A stretch of DNA of 47,176 nt from Roseburia hominis (GCF_021531695.1 NZ_JADYUI010000022.1:1-47176); one strand, 5' to 3'. Shown: positions 17,761-26,363, counted from the stretch's first letter. The notes: generated from the sequence alone by a model not told the origin. Made by a program: numbers and translations.

Positions 17761-17822
17761 AAAAATACCTCTTTTCTACCTGTTCATTTTTCTTGTAGTA
17801 TAACATTTTTATTCTTAAAAAT

Positions 17823-18299
17823 CTAGCTGACAATATCAGCATAAATTGCATCAATCATGTTAAACAAATCTTTGGGATTTAACGCCAATGTGATTCCAAT
17901 TCTTCCACCACTAATATATATCTTCTCATACTGATCTGCCGAATTATGTATCACTGTCTTATATTGTTTTTTCATACCAAGCGGGCTACATCCTCCCCGT
18001 ACATATCCTGTCACTTTGGTAATGTCTTTTACATGGATCATTTCAACGGACTTTTCTCCGACTGCTTTCGCCGCTTTTTTCAAATCTACTTCTTCTGCAA
18101 TTGGAACCACATACACATAATATTGTTTACTTTTTCCCTGCATCACCAACGTTTTAAAACTTTGCTCTACCGGAGCTCCTGTAACTTCTGCTGTATGCAT
18201 TCCATCAATAAACTCTTCACATTCATAATTTAAGACCTCATATTCAATCTTATTTTTATCCAGCATACGCATGGCGTTTGTTTTGGCTTCTTTTCCCAT
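17823..18299 (-). CDS. ybaK: Cys-tRNA(Pro)/aminoacyl-tRNA deacylase, YbaK family
   Basis: This 158-aa protein is of the YbaK type that hydrolyses mischarged Cys-tRNA(Pro). It has the N-terminal LDKNKIEYEVLNYE strand, the FKTLVMQGKSKQYYVYVVP core with the conserved lysine, and the VRGGCSPLGMKKQYKTVI motif. I start it at the ATG at 18299, with AGAGGAG upstream; an earlier in-frame ATG at 18347 lacks a site. Activity on specific tRNAs cannot be read directly. Confidence 0.92.
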   Translation of the reverse strand: MGKEAKTNAMRMLDKNKIEYEVLNYECEEFIDGMHTAEVTGAPVEQSFKTLVMQGKSKQYYVYVVPIAEEVDLKKAAKAVGEKSVEMIHVKDITKVTGYVRGGCSPLGMKKQYKTVIHNSADQYEKIYISGGRIGITLALNPKDLFNMIDAIYADIVS

Positions 18300-18373
18300 T
18301 CTTTTTTCTCCTCTTGTATCTAATTTCTGATTTGCAAAATAGTACACATGTGTTTTTCAGCGTTTGCGAATAC

Positions 18374-18607
18374 CATCTTGCATAAAATCATTTCATTCTT
18401 TGCTCCAAGGTTACGGACATAAGATTTTGTAAATGTTCTGAGAATCTATACTAAAATCGACCGCAACCGCCTGAAATTCGCCATCCTGGCTCAGATTCAG
18501 CCTTCCGTCAGCATCCATGCTGCCGGATTGCTTGACACCTACAGAACATTAACGAAATCTAATATCCTTCACCAGTCACAAAGACTGAAATGATTTTATG
18601 CAAGATG
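18374..18607. repeat. 234-bp imperfect palindromic element (MITE-like or structured RNA)
   Basis: The gene-free interval 18348-18718 is dominated by an inverted repeat. The outer arms (CATCTTGCATAAAATCATTTCA and its complement, 22 bp) match perfectly. The next roughly 45 nt on each side continue to pair imperfectly, sharing TCTTTG, GGA-AT-AGATTT and AATGTTCTG blocks. The centre of about 110 nt is more GC-rich and has further short palindromes (TCAGCATCCATGCTG). No open frame of note is present. The layout suits a miniature mobile element or a long hairpin RNA. A second copy was not found in this window. Confidence 0.6.
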
Positions 18608-18718
18608 ACAAGCAACGCTACACTGGAAAAGTATATCCCTGCTTCTTTTGTGCACATGTTTATCCGAAACAGCAGAAGAAACTTTCTGCAAAAGAAGCAG
18701 TACATAATCTTAGTTCAT

Positions 18719-19588
18719 CTAAAAATTTTTTAAATTTTCTTTTACTTTCAGTCCCGTTGGAGTCGCTGCAAGTCCGCCTTCTCCTGTTTCTCTTATACTT
18801 GCAGGCATACTTCGTCCAATCGAACGCATCGCATCAATCACTTCATCCGGTGGAATCTTACTAAAAATTCCGGCTCGTGCCATATCAGATGAAGTAAGCG
18901 CGTTTACCGCTCCTATCACATTCCGTTTCACACATGGTACCTCAACCAATCCTGCAACCGGATCACAGGCAAGACCAAGTAAACTTTTTAATGCCAATGC
19001 TGATGCATGAATAATCTGTCTATTATTTCCGCCTTTTAAATACGTAATTGCACCTGCTGACATCGCTGACGCAGAACCAATTTCTGCCTGACAGCCTCCT
19101 GCTGCTCCCGCAAGAAATGCCCGGTTAGCGATAACTCCTCCAATCCCCGCTGCCACAAACAATGCCTCTGTCATTTTTTCTTCCGTATAATGTTCCTTTT
19201 CCTCTAAAGAAAGTAATACTGCCGGTAAAACTCCACAAGAACCTGCTGTCGGAGCCGCTACAATTCGTTTCATACAAGCATTCGACTCACCCATTTTTAA
19301 TGCTTTTTCCATGACCAGACCAATAAAATCCCCACAAACCAAATCCTGCTTTTCTCTTGCCACTCGCATCTTGTCACCGTCACATCCGACAAGGCCGCTT
19401 GCCGAAACCAGCTTTGCATCATAAGAAGCATCTGCCTGCTTCATCGCTACATACATCTCTCTCATCTGATGGATAGATTCTTCTTTTGAAATAGCTCGTT
19501 CCTTACAGTCATCTTCTAAAATCACTTCAAAAAAAGATTTTTCTTCTTCCTCTGCCACTTTAACAATTTCTTCTAATGATTTATACAC
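18719..19588 (-). CDS. sdaAA: L-serine dehydratase, iron-sulfur type, alpha subunit
   Basis: The alpha subunit carries the active site and the oxygen-labile 4Fe-4S cluster that deaminates L-serine to pyruvate. The 289-aa protein shows AAPTAGSCGVLPAVLLSL, GCQAEIGSASAMSAGA and LACDPVAGLVEVPCVKRN, which hold the conserved cysteines. The start is a GTG with GGAGG upstream and lies inside the 3' end of sdaAB (16-nt overlap). This two-subunit form is typical of anaerobic Firmicutes. Confidence 0.95.
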   Translation of the reverse strand: MYKSLEEIVKVAEEEEKSFFEVILEDDCKERAISKEESIHQMREMYVAMKQADASYDAKLVSASGLVGCDGDKMRVAREKQDLVCGDFIGLVMEKALKMGESNACMKRIVAAPTAGSCGVLPAVLLSLEEKEHYTEEKMTEALFVAAGIGGVIANRAFLAGAAGGCQAEIGSASAMSAGAITYLKGGNNRQIIHASALALKSLLGLACDPVAGLVEVPCVKRNVIGAVNALTSSDMARAGIFSKIPPDEVIDAMRSIGRSMPASIRETGEGGLAATPTGLKVKENLKNF

Positions 19589-20253
19589 TCTGTTTCCTCC
19601 AGGCTCAAATACGTCACTTTTTTAATTCCTTCTAAATGTTCCAGCCACTTGATAGACTCTTCCGGCACTTCCTGATCACATTCAATTACCATAACTGCAT
19701 TTCCGCCTCTTGAGTCTCGATAAAGCTGCATGGTTGCTATATTAATGGATTTGTGCCCAAGCATGGATGTCACCTCTGTCACATGACCGGGTTGATCTAA
19801 ATTGTGAACAATTAAAGTTGGATAATCTCCGCAAAAATTGGCAGTCAATCCATCCAACTCGCAAATCTTAATCTGACCTCCGCCAATTGACGCCGCCACT
19901 ACTTCAAGTTTTCTTCCACTTTCTCCCGTCAAATTCATTTTTACAGTGTTTGGATGCACATCTCCTAAATCAATACCTTGAAATGAAAATAAAAGATTTT
20001 GTTTTTTCGCAGCTTCAAAACTGTTTGGAATATTAATATCATCTACTGCCATTCCAAGCAGTCCTGCAATCAATGCTTTATCCGTACCATGTCCTACTCC
20101 GGTAGCAAGAAAAGAACCATGAAAATAAATTTCTGCCTGTCTGACCGGTTCCCCTAAAAGTTTTCTTGAAATCTGACCTATTTTCACTGCTCCTGCCGTA
20201 TGTGAGCTAGATGGTCCAACCATCACCGGACCAACAATATCCATAATATTCAT
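19573..20253 (-). CDS. sdaAB: L-serine dehydratase, iron-sulfur type, beta subunit
   Basis: This 226-aa subunit begins with the family signature DIVGPVMVGPSSSHTAGA. Its C-terminal ACT domain (LIVHNLDQPGHVTEVTSMLG, about residues 147-220) probably senses or positions serine. It precedes and overlaps sdaAA, so the two are translated together. GAGAGG lies upstream of the ATG. No riboswitch could be identified in the 245 nt upstream. Confidence 0.94.
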   Translation of the reverse strand: MNIMDIVGPVMVGPSSSHTAGAVKIGQISRKLLGEPVRQAEIYFHGSFLATGVGHGTDKALIAGLLGMAVDDINIPNSFEAAKKQNLLFSFQGIDLGDVHPNTVKMNLTGESGRKLEVVAASIGGGQIKICELDGLTANFCGDYPTLIVHNLDQPGHVTEVTSMLGHKSINIATMQLYRDSRGGNAVMVIECDQEVPEESIKWLEHLEGIKKVTYLSLEETECINH

Positions 20254-20429
20254 ACAATTTCCTCTCTTATTGTAAAATCTGATAAATACTTAAATTCAGA
20301 TATCCTCCGAAATTTCCCCTGCATCTATGTCCTGCCCGGTTGCTTCTCTTATCATTCATCTGCCTCGCATTTTTCTGTGTCTTTTATAACCCATATCATA
20401 CTCTCATATCACAAAAATGTAAATGTAGC

Positions 20430-20458
20430 TTGACAAAACATTTTTGCGCTCTTATAAT
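20430..20458 (+). promoter_or_regulatory. Consensus promoter of the TetR redox operon
   Basis: A perfect TTGACA (20430-20435) and perfect TATAAT (20453-20458) are separated by exactly 17 bp, 42 bp before the start of the TetR-family gene. Such a strong promoter is expected to be held down by a repressor; see the overlapping operator. Confidence 0.85.
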
Positions 20459-20477
20459 TAAACCGCAAGTTTAATTA
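20455..20477. promoter_or_regulatory. Probable TetR-family operator
   Basis: TAATTAAAC-cgcaa-GTTTAATTA is a perfect 9-bp inverted repeat with a 5-bp spacer. It overlaps the -10 box and the expected transcription start of the strong promoter. Autorepression by the TetR-family protein encoded immediately downstream is the natural inference. Confidence 0.75.
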
Positions 20478-20499
20478 AATTATTTTTAAAGGAGCATTT

Positions 20500-21150
20500 A
20501 TGGGAAGAAGAAAAAAAGAACCGAAAAGCGTACATCGTGCTGCAATTTCATCTGCGGCAGCAACACTCTTTTCCGAAAAAGGTGTGGAACACACTTCCAT
20601 GGATGAAATTGCAAAGCAGGCTGGTTACAGCAAAGCCACCCTCTATGTATATTTTAAAAATAAGGAAGAAATCGTAAGCATTCTCGTATTAGAAAGCATG
20701 AAAAAACTACACACTTATCTGACCGATGCGTTGCAAAGCCAGTCAGACATGTATGACAAGTATATTGCGCTTTGTAATGCTATGTTGAAATACGAGGAAG
20801 AATTTCCTTTTTATTTCCATATGGTTTTAGATGAAATTAACATTGACTTTGAAAACACCGATTATATCCCGGAAGATAAAGAAACTTTTCTAATTGGCGA
20901 AAAAATCAATACGGTGATAAAAGACTTTTTAATTGCCGGTATTAATGCCGGTGAATTTCGAAAAGACTTAAAAATTTTACCAACCATATTTTCATTTTGG
21001 GGAATGATTACCGGATTAATTGAACTTGGCAGTAATAAAGAAACGTACATCAATCAGACGCTTCACTGTTCTAAACAAGATTTTTTAAATTACGGATTCG
21101 ATACGTTATATCGTTCCATTTCAGTGAAAGGAGTACCATATGAAAACTGA
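20500..21150 (+). CDS. TetR family transcriptional regulator
   Basis: The 216-aa protein has an N-terminal TetR-type helix-turn-helix (about residues 12-58: AAATLFSEKGVEHTSMDEIA, then AGYSKATLYVYFKNKEEI). Its C-terminal ligand domain has no recognised ligand motif. AAAGGAG precedes the ATG. It starts an operon with a flavodoxin-like protein (overlapping by 11 nt) and an FMN-binding membrane protein, and it probably represses its own promoter through the palindrome at 20455-20477. The inducer is unknown. Confidence 0.9.
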   Translation: MGRRKKEPKSVHRAAISSAAATLFSEKGVEHTSMDEIAKQAGYSKATLYVYFKNKEEIVSILVLESMKKLHTYLTDALQSQSDMYDKYIALCNAMLKYEEEFPFYFHMVLDEINIDFENTDYIPEDKETFLIGEKINTVIKDFLIAGINAGEFRKDLKILPTIFSFWGMITGLIELGSNKETYINQTLHCSKQDFLNYGFDTLYRSISVKGVPYEN

Positions 21151-21751
21151 ATCTTTTAACTCTAATGCAACAAAAAAACCTCGTTTACTGGCTATTTTAG
21201 GAAGTCCGAACAAAGATGGACTGAACGCTAAAATGCTTTCCATCTGCACAAAAGCCGCCGAACATGCCGGATGGCAGGTTGATACTGTTGATTTATATAG
21301 CAAAAACATTGCATTCTGCAAAGGCTGTGATGCCTGTATGAAACTACATACCTGTGCATTCGCCGAAAAAGATGATATGGCAGAAATCATAGAATTATTA
21401 AGGGCCTGTGACATGGTCGCCCTGGCTGCACCAATTTACTGGGCAAATGTACCCGGCGTCGTTAAAAACCTGTTCGACCGCCTGCGTGGAGTCGCAATGG
21501 AAGAAACCGTAACATTTCCCAAAGCACTTCTTAGTGGGAAAAAATATCTGTTCTTTACTTCCTGCAATACGGCATCTCCGTTCGCAGAGATTTTTGGTCA
21601 GACGGGCGGCATAAAGCGAGCTGTACATGAATTCTTCAAAACTGCAGGAATAAAATGTAACGGCACTTTCATCTGTACCAACGCAAAAAAACAAAAAGAT
21701 GTTCCGGAAAAACTAAAACAAAAAATCTCCCATTACTGGGAAAAACAATAA
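21140..21751 (+). CDS. Flavodoxin-fold NAD(P)H:FMN oxidoreductase / iron-sulfur flavoprotein-like
   Basis: The 203-aa protein begins with the FMN phosphate loop LLAILGSPNKDGLNAKML. It has a cysteine cluster CKGCDACMKLHTC near residues 57-69 and the APIYWANVPGVVKNLFDR motif of the NADPH-dependent FMN reductase family. The cysteine pattern resembles iron-sulfur flavoproteins but the spacing would need checking. It is cytosolic. Its start overlaps the TetR gene, and AAAGGAG precedes the ATG. It is probably the electron donor or partner of the next gene product. Confidence 0.87.
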   Translation: MKTESFNSNATKKPRLLAILGSPNKDGLNAKMLSICTKAAEHAGWQVDTVDLYSKNIAFCKGCDACMKLHTCAFAEKDDMAEIIELLRACDMVALAAPIYWANVPGVVKNLFDRLRGVAMEETVTFPKALLSGKKYLFFTSCNTASPFAEIFGQTGGIKRAVHEFFKTAGIKCNGTFICTNAKKQKDVPEKLKQKISHYWEKQ

Positions 21752-21778
21752 ATTGTCCATTTGCAAAGGAGAATTCAC

Positions 21779-22453
21779 ATGGGAATTATTTTTGGATTTT
21801 TAAGCCTGATTTGTCTTATTTTATTACTTGCAAAAGCTGTTACACGTAAACTTTCACTGACAAAAGCAAATCGCTTTTTATTTCGATTACACAAACCGCT
21901 TTCTGTTTTATTTTTACTTTTTATCATACTTCATCTTATTTTTGTATTTCCGGTCTTAAAAGGGCGGGCACTTTTCCTTACCCTAAGCGGTCTGGTTCTA
22001 TTTGCCCTTGCAATCCTTATCACGGTTTTATGCCATACAATGAAGCAGCCGAAAATGCGTCTCTCCTGGCATCGTATTTTATCTGCCTGTCTGTTCGTAT
22101 TTGCTGTAATACATTTAGTCGTTTATACCATTGACTTCAACCATTATCAGACAGACATTAAGAATATTGAAATCTCGGAACCTGATTTATCCAACGTTTC
22201 GGATGGTGTCTATACCGGTTCCTGTAACGTCGGTTATATTTATGCCAAAGTCAATGTTACGGTAAAAAATGGTTCTATTGAAAATATTGATCTAGTCGAA
22301 CATCGCAATGAACGCGGCACTCCTGCCGAGGCGATTATCCCAGACATCATTGACAATCAAAAAATAGACGTAGATGCCGTCTCCGGTGCCACAAATTCCA
22401 GTAAAGTCATTAAAAAGGCCGTGGAAAACGCACTCGCTTCACCAACTAAATAG
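21779..22453 (+). CDS. Membrane heme/FMN electron-transfer protein with FMN-binding domain
   Basis: The 224-aa protein has four membrane helices (about 1-118). Two of these carry histidine pairs 14 residues apart (H38/H52 and H98/H112), the spacing of bis-heme b proteins. The C-terminal domain (about 141-220) is an FMN-binding domain of the NqrC/RnfG type and ends with DAVSGAT (199-205), the motif in which ApbE links FMN to threonine. It should therefore move electrons across the membrane. I start at 21779 with AAAGGAG upstream. It is last in the TetR operon. An ApbE gene is not in the window. Confidence 0.82.
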   Translation: MGIIFGFLSLICLILLLAKAVTRKLSLTKANRFLFRLHKPLSVLFLLFIILHLIFVFPVLKGRALFLTLSGLVLFALAILITVLCHTMKQPKMRLSWHRILSACLFVFAVIHLVVYTIDFNHYQTDIKNIEISEPDLSNVSDGVYTGSCNVGYIYAKVNVTVKNGSIENIDLVEHRNERGTPAEAIIPDIIDNQKIDVDAVSGATNSSKVIKKAVENALASPTK

Positions 22454-22488
22454 CAGTTCAACCCTAGTGTAGCGTTCTCAAATTAACT

Positions 22489-22540
22489 AGACTGCCTGAA
22501 ATGTGAATTATACCTACATAAATGAACATTCAGGCAGTCT
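22489..22540. terminator. Long hairpin after the redox operon
   Basis: A 12-bp perfect inverted repeat (AGACTGCCTGAA with its complement) spans a 28-nt loop and is extended by a bulged ATGT/ACAT pair. There is no clear U run on either strand, so it may be a terminator of weak type or another RNA structure. Confidence 0.45.
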
Positions 22541-22592
22541 ATGCGAACCTTTGTATATTACTGTCAAACACTAACGCGCCCTAAATACTTTA

Positions 22593-23441
22593 TCAAAGTA
22601 TGGTCTCTGTCACATCTTCTGCATTACTTTCTGTGCAAAATTCAGAAAGCGTGCCAAACGTATACCCCATCTCTTCCCATTTTGTCAAAAGTTCGTCTAA
22701 AATTGCTCCGTTCGTTTTTGATGTATTATGCAATAGAACAATGGCTCCCGGATGAATTCTGGAAAGCAGCTTATCAAATGCCTCTTCTTTGGTCGGCTGA
22801 TCATTTTCATACCAGTCTACATAGGCAAGACTCCAAAAGAATGTATGATATCCCAGTTCTTTTGCCATTTCTAAATTTTCGGTGCTGTATTTTCCCTGTG
22901 GAGGACGATAGTATTTTGTCATTTCCTCTCCTGTAATTTCCTTATATTTTTCCTCCACGTCTTTGATTTCCTTGGAAAAAGAAGTCATATCGGAAATAGC
23001 AGACATATCCGGATGATGATAGGTATGATTTCCTACGGTATGTCCTTCTTCTACCATCTTTTTTACCAGATCCGGACTGCTCTCTAAGAAATGCCCTACC
23101 ACAAAAAAAGTAGCTTTTACCTTATGTTTTTTTAATGCCGCCAAAATATTTTCAGTATTTCCATTCTCATATCCGCAATCGAATGTAAGATAAATTTTTT
23201 TGTCTTCTCCTTTTCCTACGTAATAAGTATGATATTGTTCCAATTCTTTGGCACTGACATTTCCGGTCGGCTTTGTCCCTTCTGCTCCAAATCCAAGTCC
23301 CCAGTTATCCACAGCCTCTGCTATATGAAAAGTTTCCTGCCAGTTGGTCAGGCAGACCGCTGTACCTCTTCCTCCAAAAAAAAGTATAGCAGCTGCAAAT
23401 AAGATACCGAAAATTTGTTTCATTTTGTTTTGTTGCTTCAT
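22593..23441 (-). CDS. pdaA: Polysaccharide deacetylase, PdaA-like (spore cortex)
   Basis: PdaA removes the N-acetyl group of muramic acid on the way to muramic-delta-lactam in spore cortex. The 282-aa protein has an N-terminal membrane segment or signal (residues 8-30). The NodB domain carries TFDCGYENG (D88), the metal histidines in GNHTYHHPD, RPPQGKYS and the C-terminal HPGAIVLLHN motif. The GYENG and WSLAYVDW versions are characteristic of PdaA. The gene is transcribed alone. Confidence 0.88.
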   Translation of the reverse strand: MKQQNKMKQIFGILFAAAILFFGGRGTAVCLTNWQETFHIAEAVDNWGLGFGAEGTKPTGNVSAKELEQYHTYYVGKGEDKKIYLTFDCGYENGNTENILAALKKHKVKATFFVVGHFLESSPDLVKKMVEEGHTVGNHTYHHPDMSAISDMTSFSKEIKDVEEKYKEITGEEMTKYYRPPQGKYSTENLEMAKELGYHTFFWSLAYVDWYENDQPTKEEAFDKLLSRIHPGAIVLLHNTSKTNGAILDELLTKWEEMGYTFGTLSEFCTESNAEDVTETIL

Positions 23442-23519
23442 ATTACTCCAAATATTACTCTTCTTATTTTAATATATAACAAAATTTCTATTTCATACCA
23501 AAACTATTTCATAAAGCAA

Positions 23520-23563
23520 AAAACATGCCCTCTCTACTGTTATAAATAGAAAGAACATGTTTT
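23520..23563 (-). terminator. Terminator of map
   Basis: Read on the minus strand, AAAACATG pairs with CATGTTTT, with inner CTA/TAG-type pairs, and is followed by a T run. It begins 3 nt after the map stop codon. Confidence 0.75.
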
Positions 23564-23565
23564 TC

Positions 23566-24441
23566 TTAATATGCAATAATTTCTGCACCATCTTCTGTTA
23601 CAAGCACCTGAATTTCCCACTGCGCAGAAGGTTTTCCATCCTCTGTATAAACTGTCCAGTTATTGTCAGAATCAATATAAATATCAGGTTTTCCCATATT
23701 TACCATCGGTTCAATTGTAAATATCATTCCCGGAACCATAAGCATCTCCTGACCACGTTTGGAATTATAGCTGACCCATGGATCTTCATGGAACTGAAGT
23801 CCTATCCCATGTCCACCAATCTCTCGGACTACCGTATATCCGTTTGCAAAAGCATGATCATGAACTGCCTGCCCCATATCTCCCAAAAAATGCCACGGCT
23901 TTACTTCTTTTAAACCAATCTCAACACATTCTTTGGTAACTTCCACTAATTTTCGTTTCTCCGGACTAACATCTCCGATACAGAACATTCTGGAAGAATC
24001 GGAAAAATATCCATTTAAAATAGTAGAAACATCTACATTAATGATATCACCATCTTTTAAGATATCATTTTCCGACGGAATTCCATGGCAAACCTGATCG
24101 TTAATCGAAGTACAAACGCTTTTAGGAAATCCTTCGTAATTCAGTGGTGCCGGAATCCCTCCCATTGCTGTTGTCCGTTCATAGACCATTTTATCAATTT
24201 CTTCTGTACTCATTCCGGCTCTGATATGCTCTGCTATATAATCAAGTACTGCAATATTAATTTTAGCACTTTCTTTAATCCCTGCTATTTCTTCCGGCTT
24301 TTTTATAATTTCATGAGATGGTACGATACAGCCTTCTTTGCGGAATTTCTCGATTTTTTCATCAAACTGCTCGTGACACGCTTTGTATTTTTTTCCACTG
24401 CCGCACCAACATGGATCATTTCTTCCAATTTTTAATGACAT
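23566..24441 (-). CDS. map: Type I methionine aminopeptidase with SEC-C motif
   Basis: This 291-aa enzyme removes the initiator methionine. An N-terminal SEC-C zinc motif (IGRNDPCWCGSGKKYKACH, residues 5-23) precedes the peptidase domain, a form seen in many Clostridia. Metal ligands lie in INVDVSTILNGYFSD, HGIGLQFHEDPWV and FTIEPMVNMG. It is followed by a terminator and has its own short leader, so it is expressed independently of the pdaA gene. Confidence 0.95.
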   Translation of the reverse strand: MSLKIGRNDPCWCGSGKKYKACHEQFDEKIEKFRKEGCIVPSHEIIKKPEEIAGIKESAKINIAVLDYIAEHIRAGMSTEEIDKMVYERTTAMGGIPAPLNYEGFPKSVCTSINDQVCHGIPSENDILKDGDIINVDVSTILNGYFSDSSRMFCIGDVSPEKRKLVEVTKECVEIGLKEVKPWHFLGDMGQAVHDHAFANGYTVVREIGGHGIGLQFHEDPWVSYNSKRGQEMLMVPGMIFTIEPMVNMGKPDIYIDSDNNWTVYTEDGKPSAQWEIQVLVTEDGAEIIAY

Positions 24442-24471
24442 AGTTTCACTCTTTCTTCTATACTTTTTGCT

Positions 24472-25125
24472 CTAATGATTTACTACAACACTTCCAAAAT
24501 CAATCTTATCCCAGACTTTGTCCCTCACCTTAACAGAATGTTCGTCTAAAATCTTTTGATAATTCTCTCCTGAAATGCTATAACTGTCATAAGAATCATC
24601 CACACTTTGCTCCGCGAGAAAATTCTGATATTTTTCTGCCAATGCCAAATGTGTTATCGTCTCTTTGATCTGGTCTTCTGTAACACCAAGCTTCTCTTTT
24701 TGTTCATCTGTTAAATCTGACCAGAAATCGGATTCTTTATTGTTTAAAGCCACCTGCTCTTCTTCAGACAATGTCAGCCCTTCCTTTTGTGCCAACTCAT
24801 AAAAAATTTCATCATGAATTGCCATATCCAAAGCAGCCTGCTTTCCTGCCACCCGGATAAACTGACCATCAATATGTAATTTCCAGTATGCACCGGTATC
24901 TTCCGGGTCATAAACATATGCCTGTTCCTCTATGGTTGTCTCCTCATAAGCAACGTAAAAAGCAATTTCCTTTATTGTTAAATCCTTTCCGTCTACTGTG
25001 ACAACAACCTTATCTAAGCTATCGCGAAATACCAACATCTTCTTCGAATCATAACTCATAACCCATATCACAATAAATACTGCTGCAATAATGGAAACAA
25101 CCAGTACTTTTTTAATCTTTTGCAT
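24472..25125 (-). CDS. Membrane-anchored SurA N-terminal-like protein
   Basis: The 217-aa protein has one N-terminal membrane segment (about residues 7-23). It then has an extracytoplasmic helical domain with VVTVDGKDLTIKEIAFYVAY, AALDMAIHDEIFYELAQKEGL and LSEEEQ, which resembles the SurA/PrsA chaperone N-domain. No parvulin PPIase domain follows. It could be a chaperone-like factor for exported proteins, but this is inference from shape. It lies between yqeY and map on the same strand. Confidence 0.75.
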   Translation of the reverse strand: MQKIKKVLVVSIIAAVFIVIWVMSYDSKKMLVFRDSLDKVVVTVDGKDLTIKEIAFYVAYEETTIEEQAYVYDPEDTGAYWKLHIDGQFIRVAGKQAALDMAIHDEIFYELAQKEGLTLSEEEQVALNNKESDFWSDLTDEQKEKLGVTEDQIKETITHLALAEKYQNFLAEQSVDDSYDSYSISGENYQKILDEHSVKVRDKVWDKIDFGSVVVNH

Positions 25126-25144
25126 TCCTTCTCCCTTTTAGCCC

Positions 25145-25585
25145 TTATGATTCACAAAGTTTTGCAACTGTCTGATTAATGACTTTACCATCTGCTTTTC
25201 CTTTCAGGCTTGGCATAACAGTCTTCATAATCTGTCCCTTATTCTTAGTAGCAAGAACCTCTGCGAACTGTTCCTTTAATACCTGCTCTACTTCTTCTGC
25301 CGACATGAGCTTCGGTGCATACTCACTAATAATATCATAACGCGCCTGATATTCTTCTTTTAAATCGGTACGGTCTGCCGGACATGTCTCTAACTGTTCT
25401 TTTACTGTGTTTAACTCTTTTAATATCGTACGATCTACCAATTCCTCTTTAATATCATCGCGGCATCCTTCATCAATCGCATTCTTTTTTACCGCTGATA
25501 CCAGTGTTGAAATTGCATCCTTTCTTACTTTATCTCTTGCCTTCATAGCGGCAATCATATCCTTTTGCAAGGTTTCCATCTGCAT
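25145..25585 (-). CDS. yqeY: GatB/YqeY domain protein
   Basis: This 146-aa helical protein matches the stand-alone YqeY family. It has MIAAMKARDKVRKDAISTLV at the N-terminus, a central YDIISEYAPKLMSAEEVE segment and the C-terminal MKTVMPSLKGKADGKVINQTV motif. It resembles the tail domain of the GatB amidotransferase subunit and may bind tRNA, but its role is not established. It lies 19 nt before the SurA-like gene. Its start is preceded by a GGAGG site. Confidence 0.93.
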   Translation of the reverse strand: MQMETLQKDMIAAMKARDKVRKDAISTLVSAVKKNAIDEGCRDDIKEELVDRTILKELNTVKEQLETCPADRTDLKEEYQARYDIISEYAPKLMSAEEVEQVLKEQFAEVLATKNKGQIMKTVMPSLKGKADGKVINQTVAKLCES

Positions 25586-25865
25586 AATTCATTTCCTCCT
25601 AATTATTTATCTTTCCGGCAAAGTATGCTTTGTCAGAATAATCCACTATACATAACAGTTCCTCTATGCCATTCACCCATAATGTCAGTTATGGCCAAAC
25701 TGTCATCAATATACATTATACGCTAGTTTTATTTTTTGACAAGCCAATGTCTTAGTTATTTATTCTTTACTGTACAAGCAGTGCCACAAAGTTTAAAATA
25801 AGAGAAAATACAGATTAACAAAGACTGACCAACCTCCCGGATGGTCTTAATTTTAGGAGTAGAAT
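25586..25865. other. Intergenic region, no gene seen
   Basis: This 280-bp AT-rich divergent region separates yqeY (minus) from the glycosylase (plus). It must hold both promoters, but I found no near-consensus pair of boxes. A weak dyad near 25828-25850 precedes the glycosylase ribosome site TTAGGAG. Confidence 0.5.
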
Positions 25866-26363
25866 ATGAACACATACGAACACGTTTCCCATACATTTGA
25901 TCCTGTTTTTGATAAAAACGCAAAAATTCTGATTTTAGGAACATTTCCTTCCATAAAATCCAGAGAGCAACACTTTTATTACGGTCATCCCCAAAATCGT
26001 TTCTGGAAATTGCTGGCTCTTCTCTTAAACGATTCCTGCCCTCTTACCATTACGGAAAAGAAAGACTTTCTACACAAACATAAAATTGCCGTGTGGGATG
26101 TCATTGAAAGTTGTGATATCATCGGTTCTTCTGACAGCAGCATCAAAAACGTTATTCCGGCAGATATTAACTCTGTTTTACAGCAGACTGATATTCACGC
26201 CATCTTTGCAAATGGAACGAAAGCGTATGATCTGTATCAGAAATATGCCTTTCCACAAACACAGTTTCCAATCACCAGACTTCCTTCCACAAGCCCTGCA
26301 AATGCTGCCTTTTCCTTAGAAAAATTGCAGGACAACTGGAAAGTCATCCTGCAATTTTTATAA
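25866..26363 (+). CDS. DNA-deoxyinosine/uracil glycosylase family protein
   Basis: The 165-aa protein belongs to the uracil-DNA-glycosylase superfamily, most like the hypoxanthine-type (DNA-deoxyinosine) branch. The first motif is ILGTFPSIKSREQHFYYGHP with QNRFW, then AVWDVIESCDI and the C-terminal loop LPSTSPANA. It would excise deaminated bases. TTAGGAG precedes the ATG. Its last codons form part of a terminator hairpin shared with the convergent neighbour. Confidence 0.88.
   Translation: MNTYEHVSHTFDPVFDKNAKILILGTFPSIKSREQHFYYGHPQNRFWKLLALLLNDSCPLTITEKKDFLHKHKIAVWDVIESCDIIGSSDSSIKNVIPADINSVLQQTDIHAIFANGTKAYDLYQKYAFPQTQFPITRLPSTSPANAAFSLEKLQDNWKVILQFL
26321..26360. terminator. Bidirectional terminator inside coding sequence
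   Basis: A 13-bp perfect stem (AAAAATTGCAGGA and its complement) with a 14-nt loop ends in TTTTT on both strands. It lies within the last 15 codons of the glycosylase and 15 nt past the stop of the convergent NlpC/P60 gene, so it can end both transcripts. Confidence 0.85.

Noticed and set aside
20254-20429. A riboswitch ahead of the serine dehydratase genes
   Set aside because: I looked for glycine-type aptamer features and found none; only AT-rich sequence and weak dyads are present.
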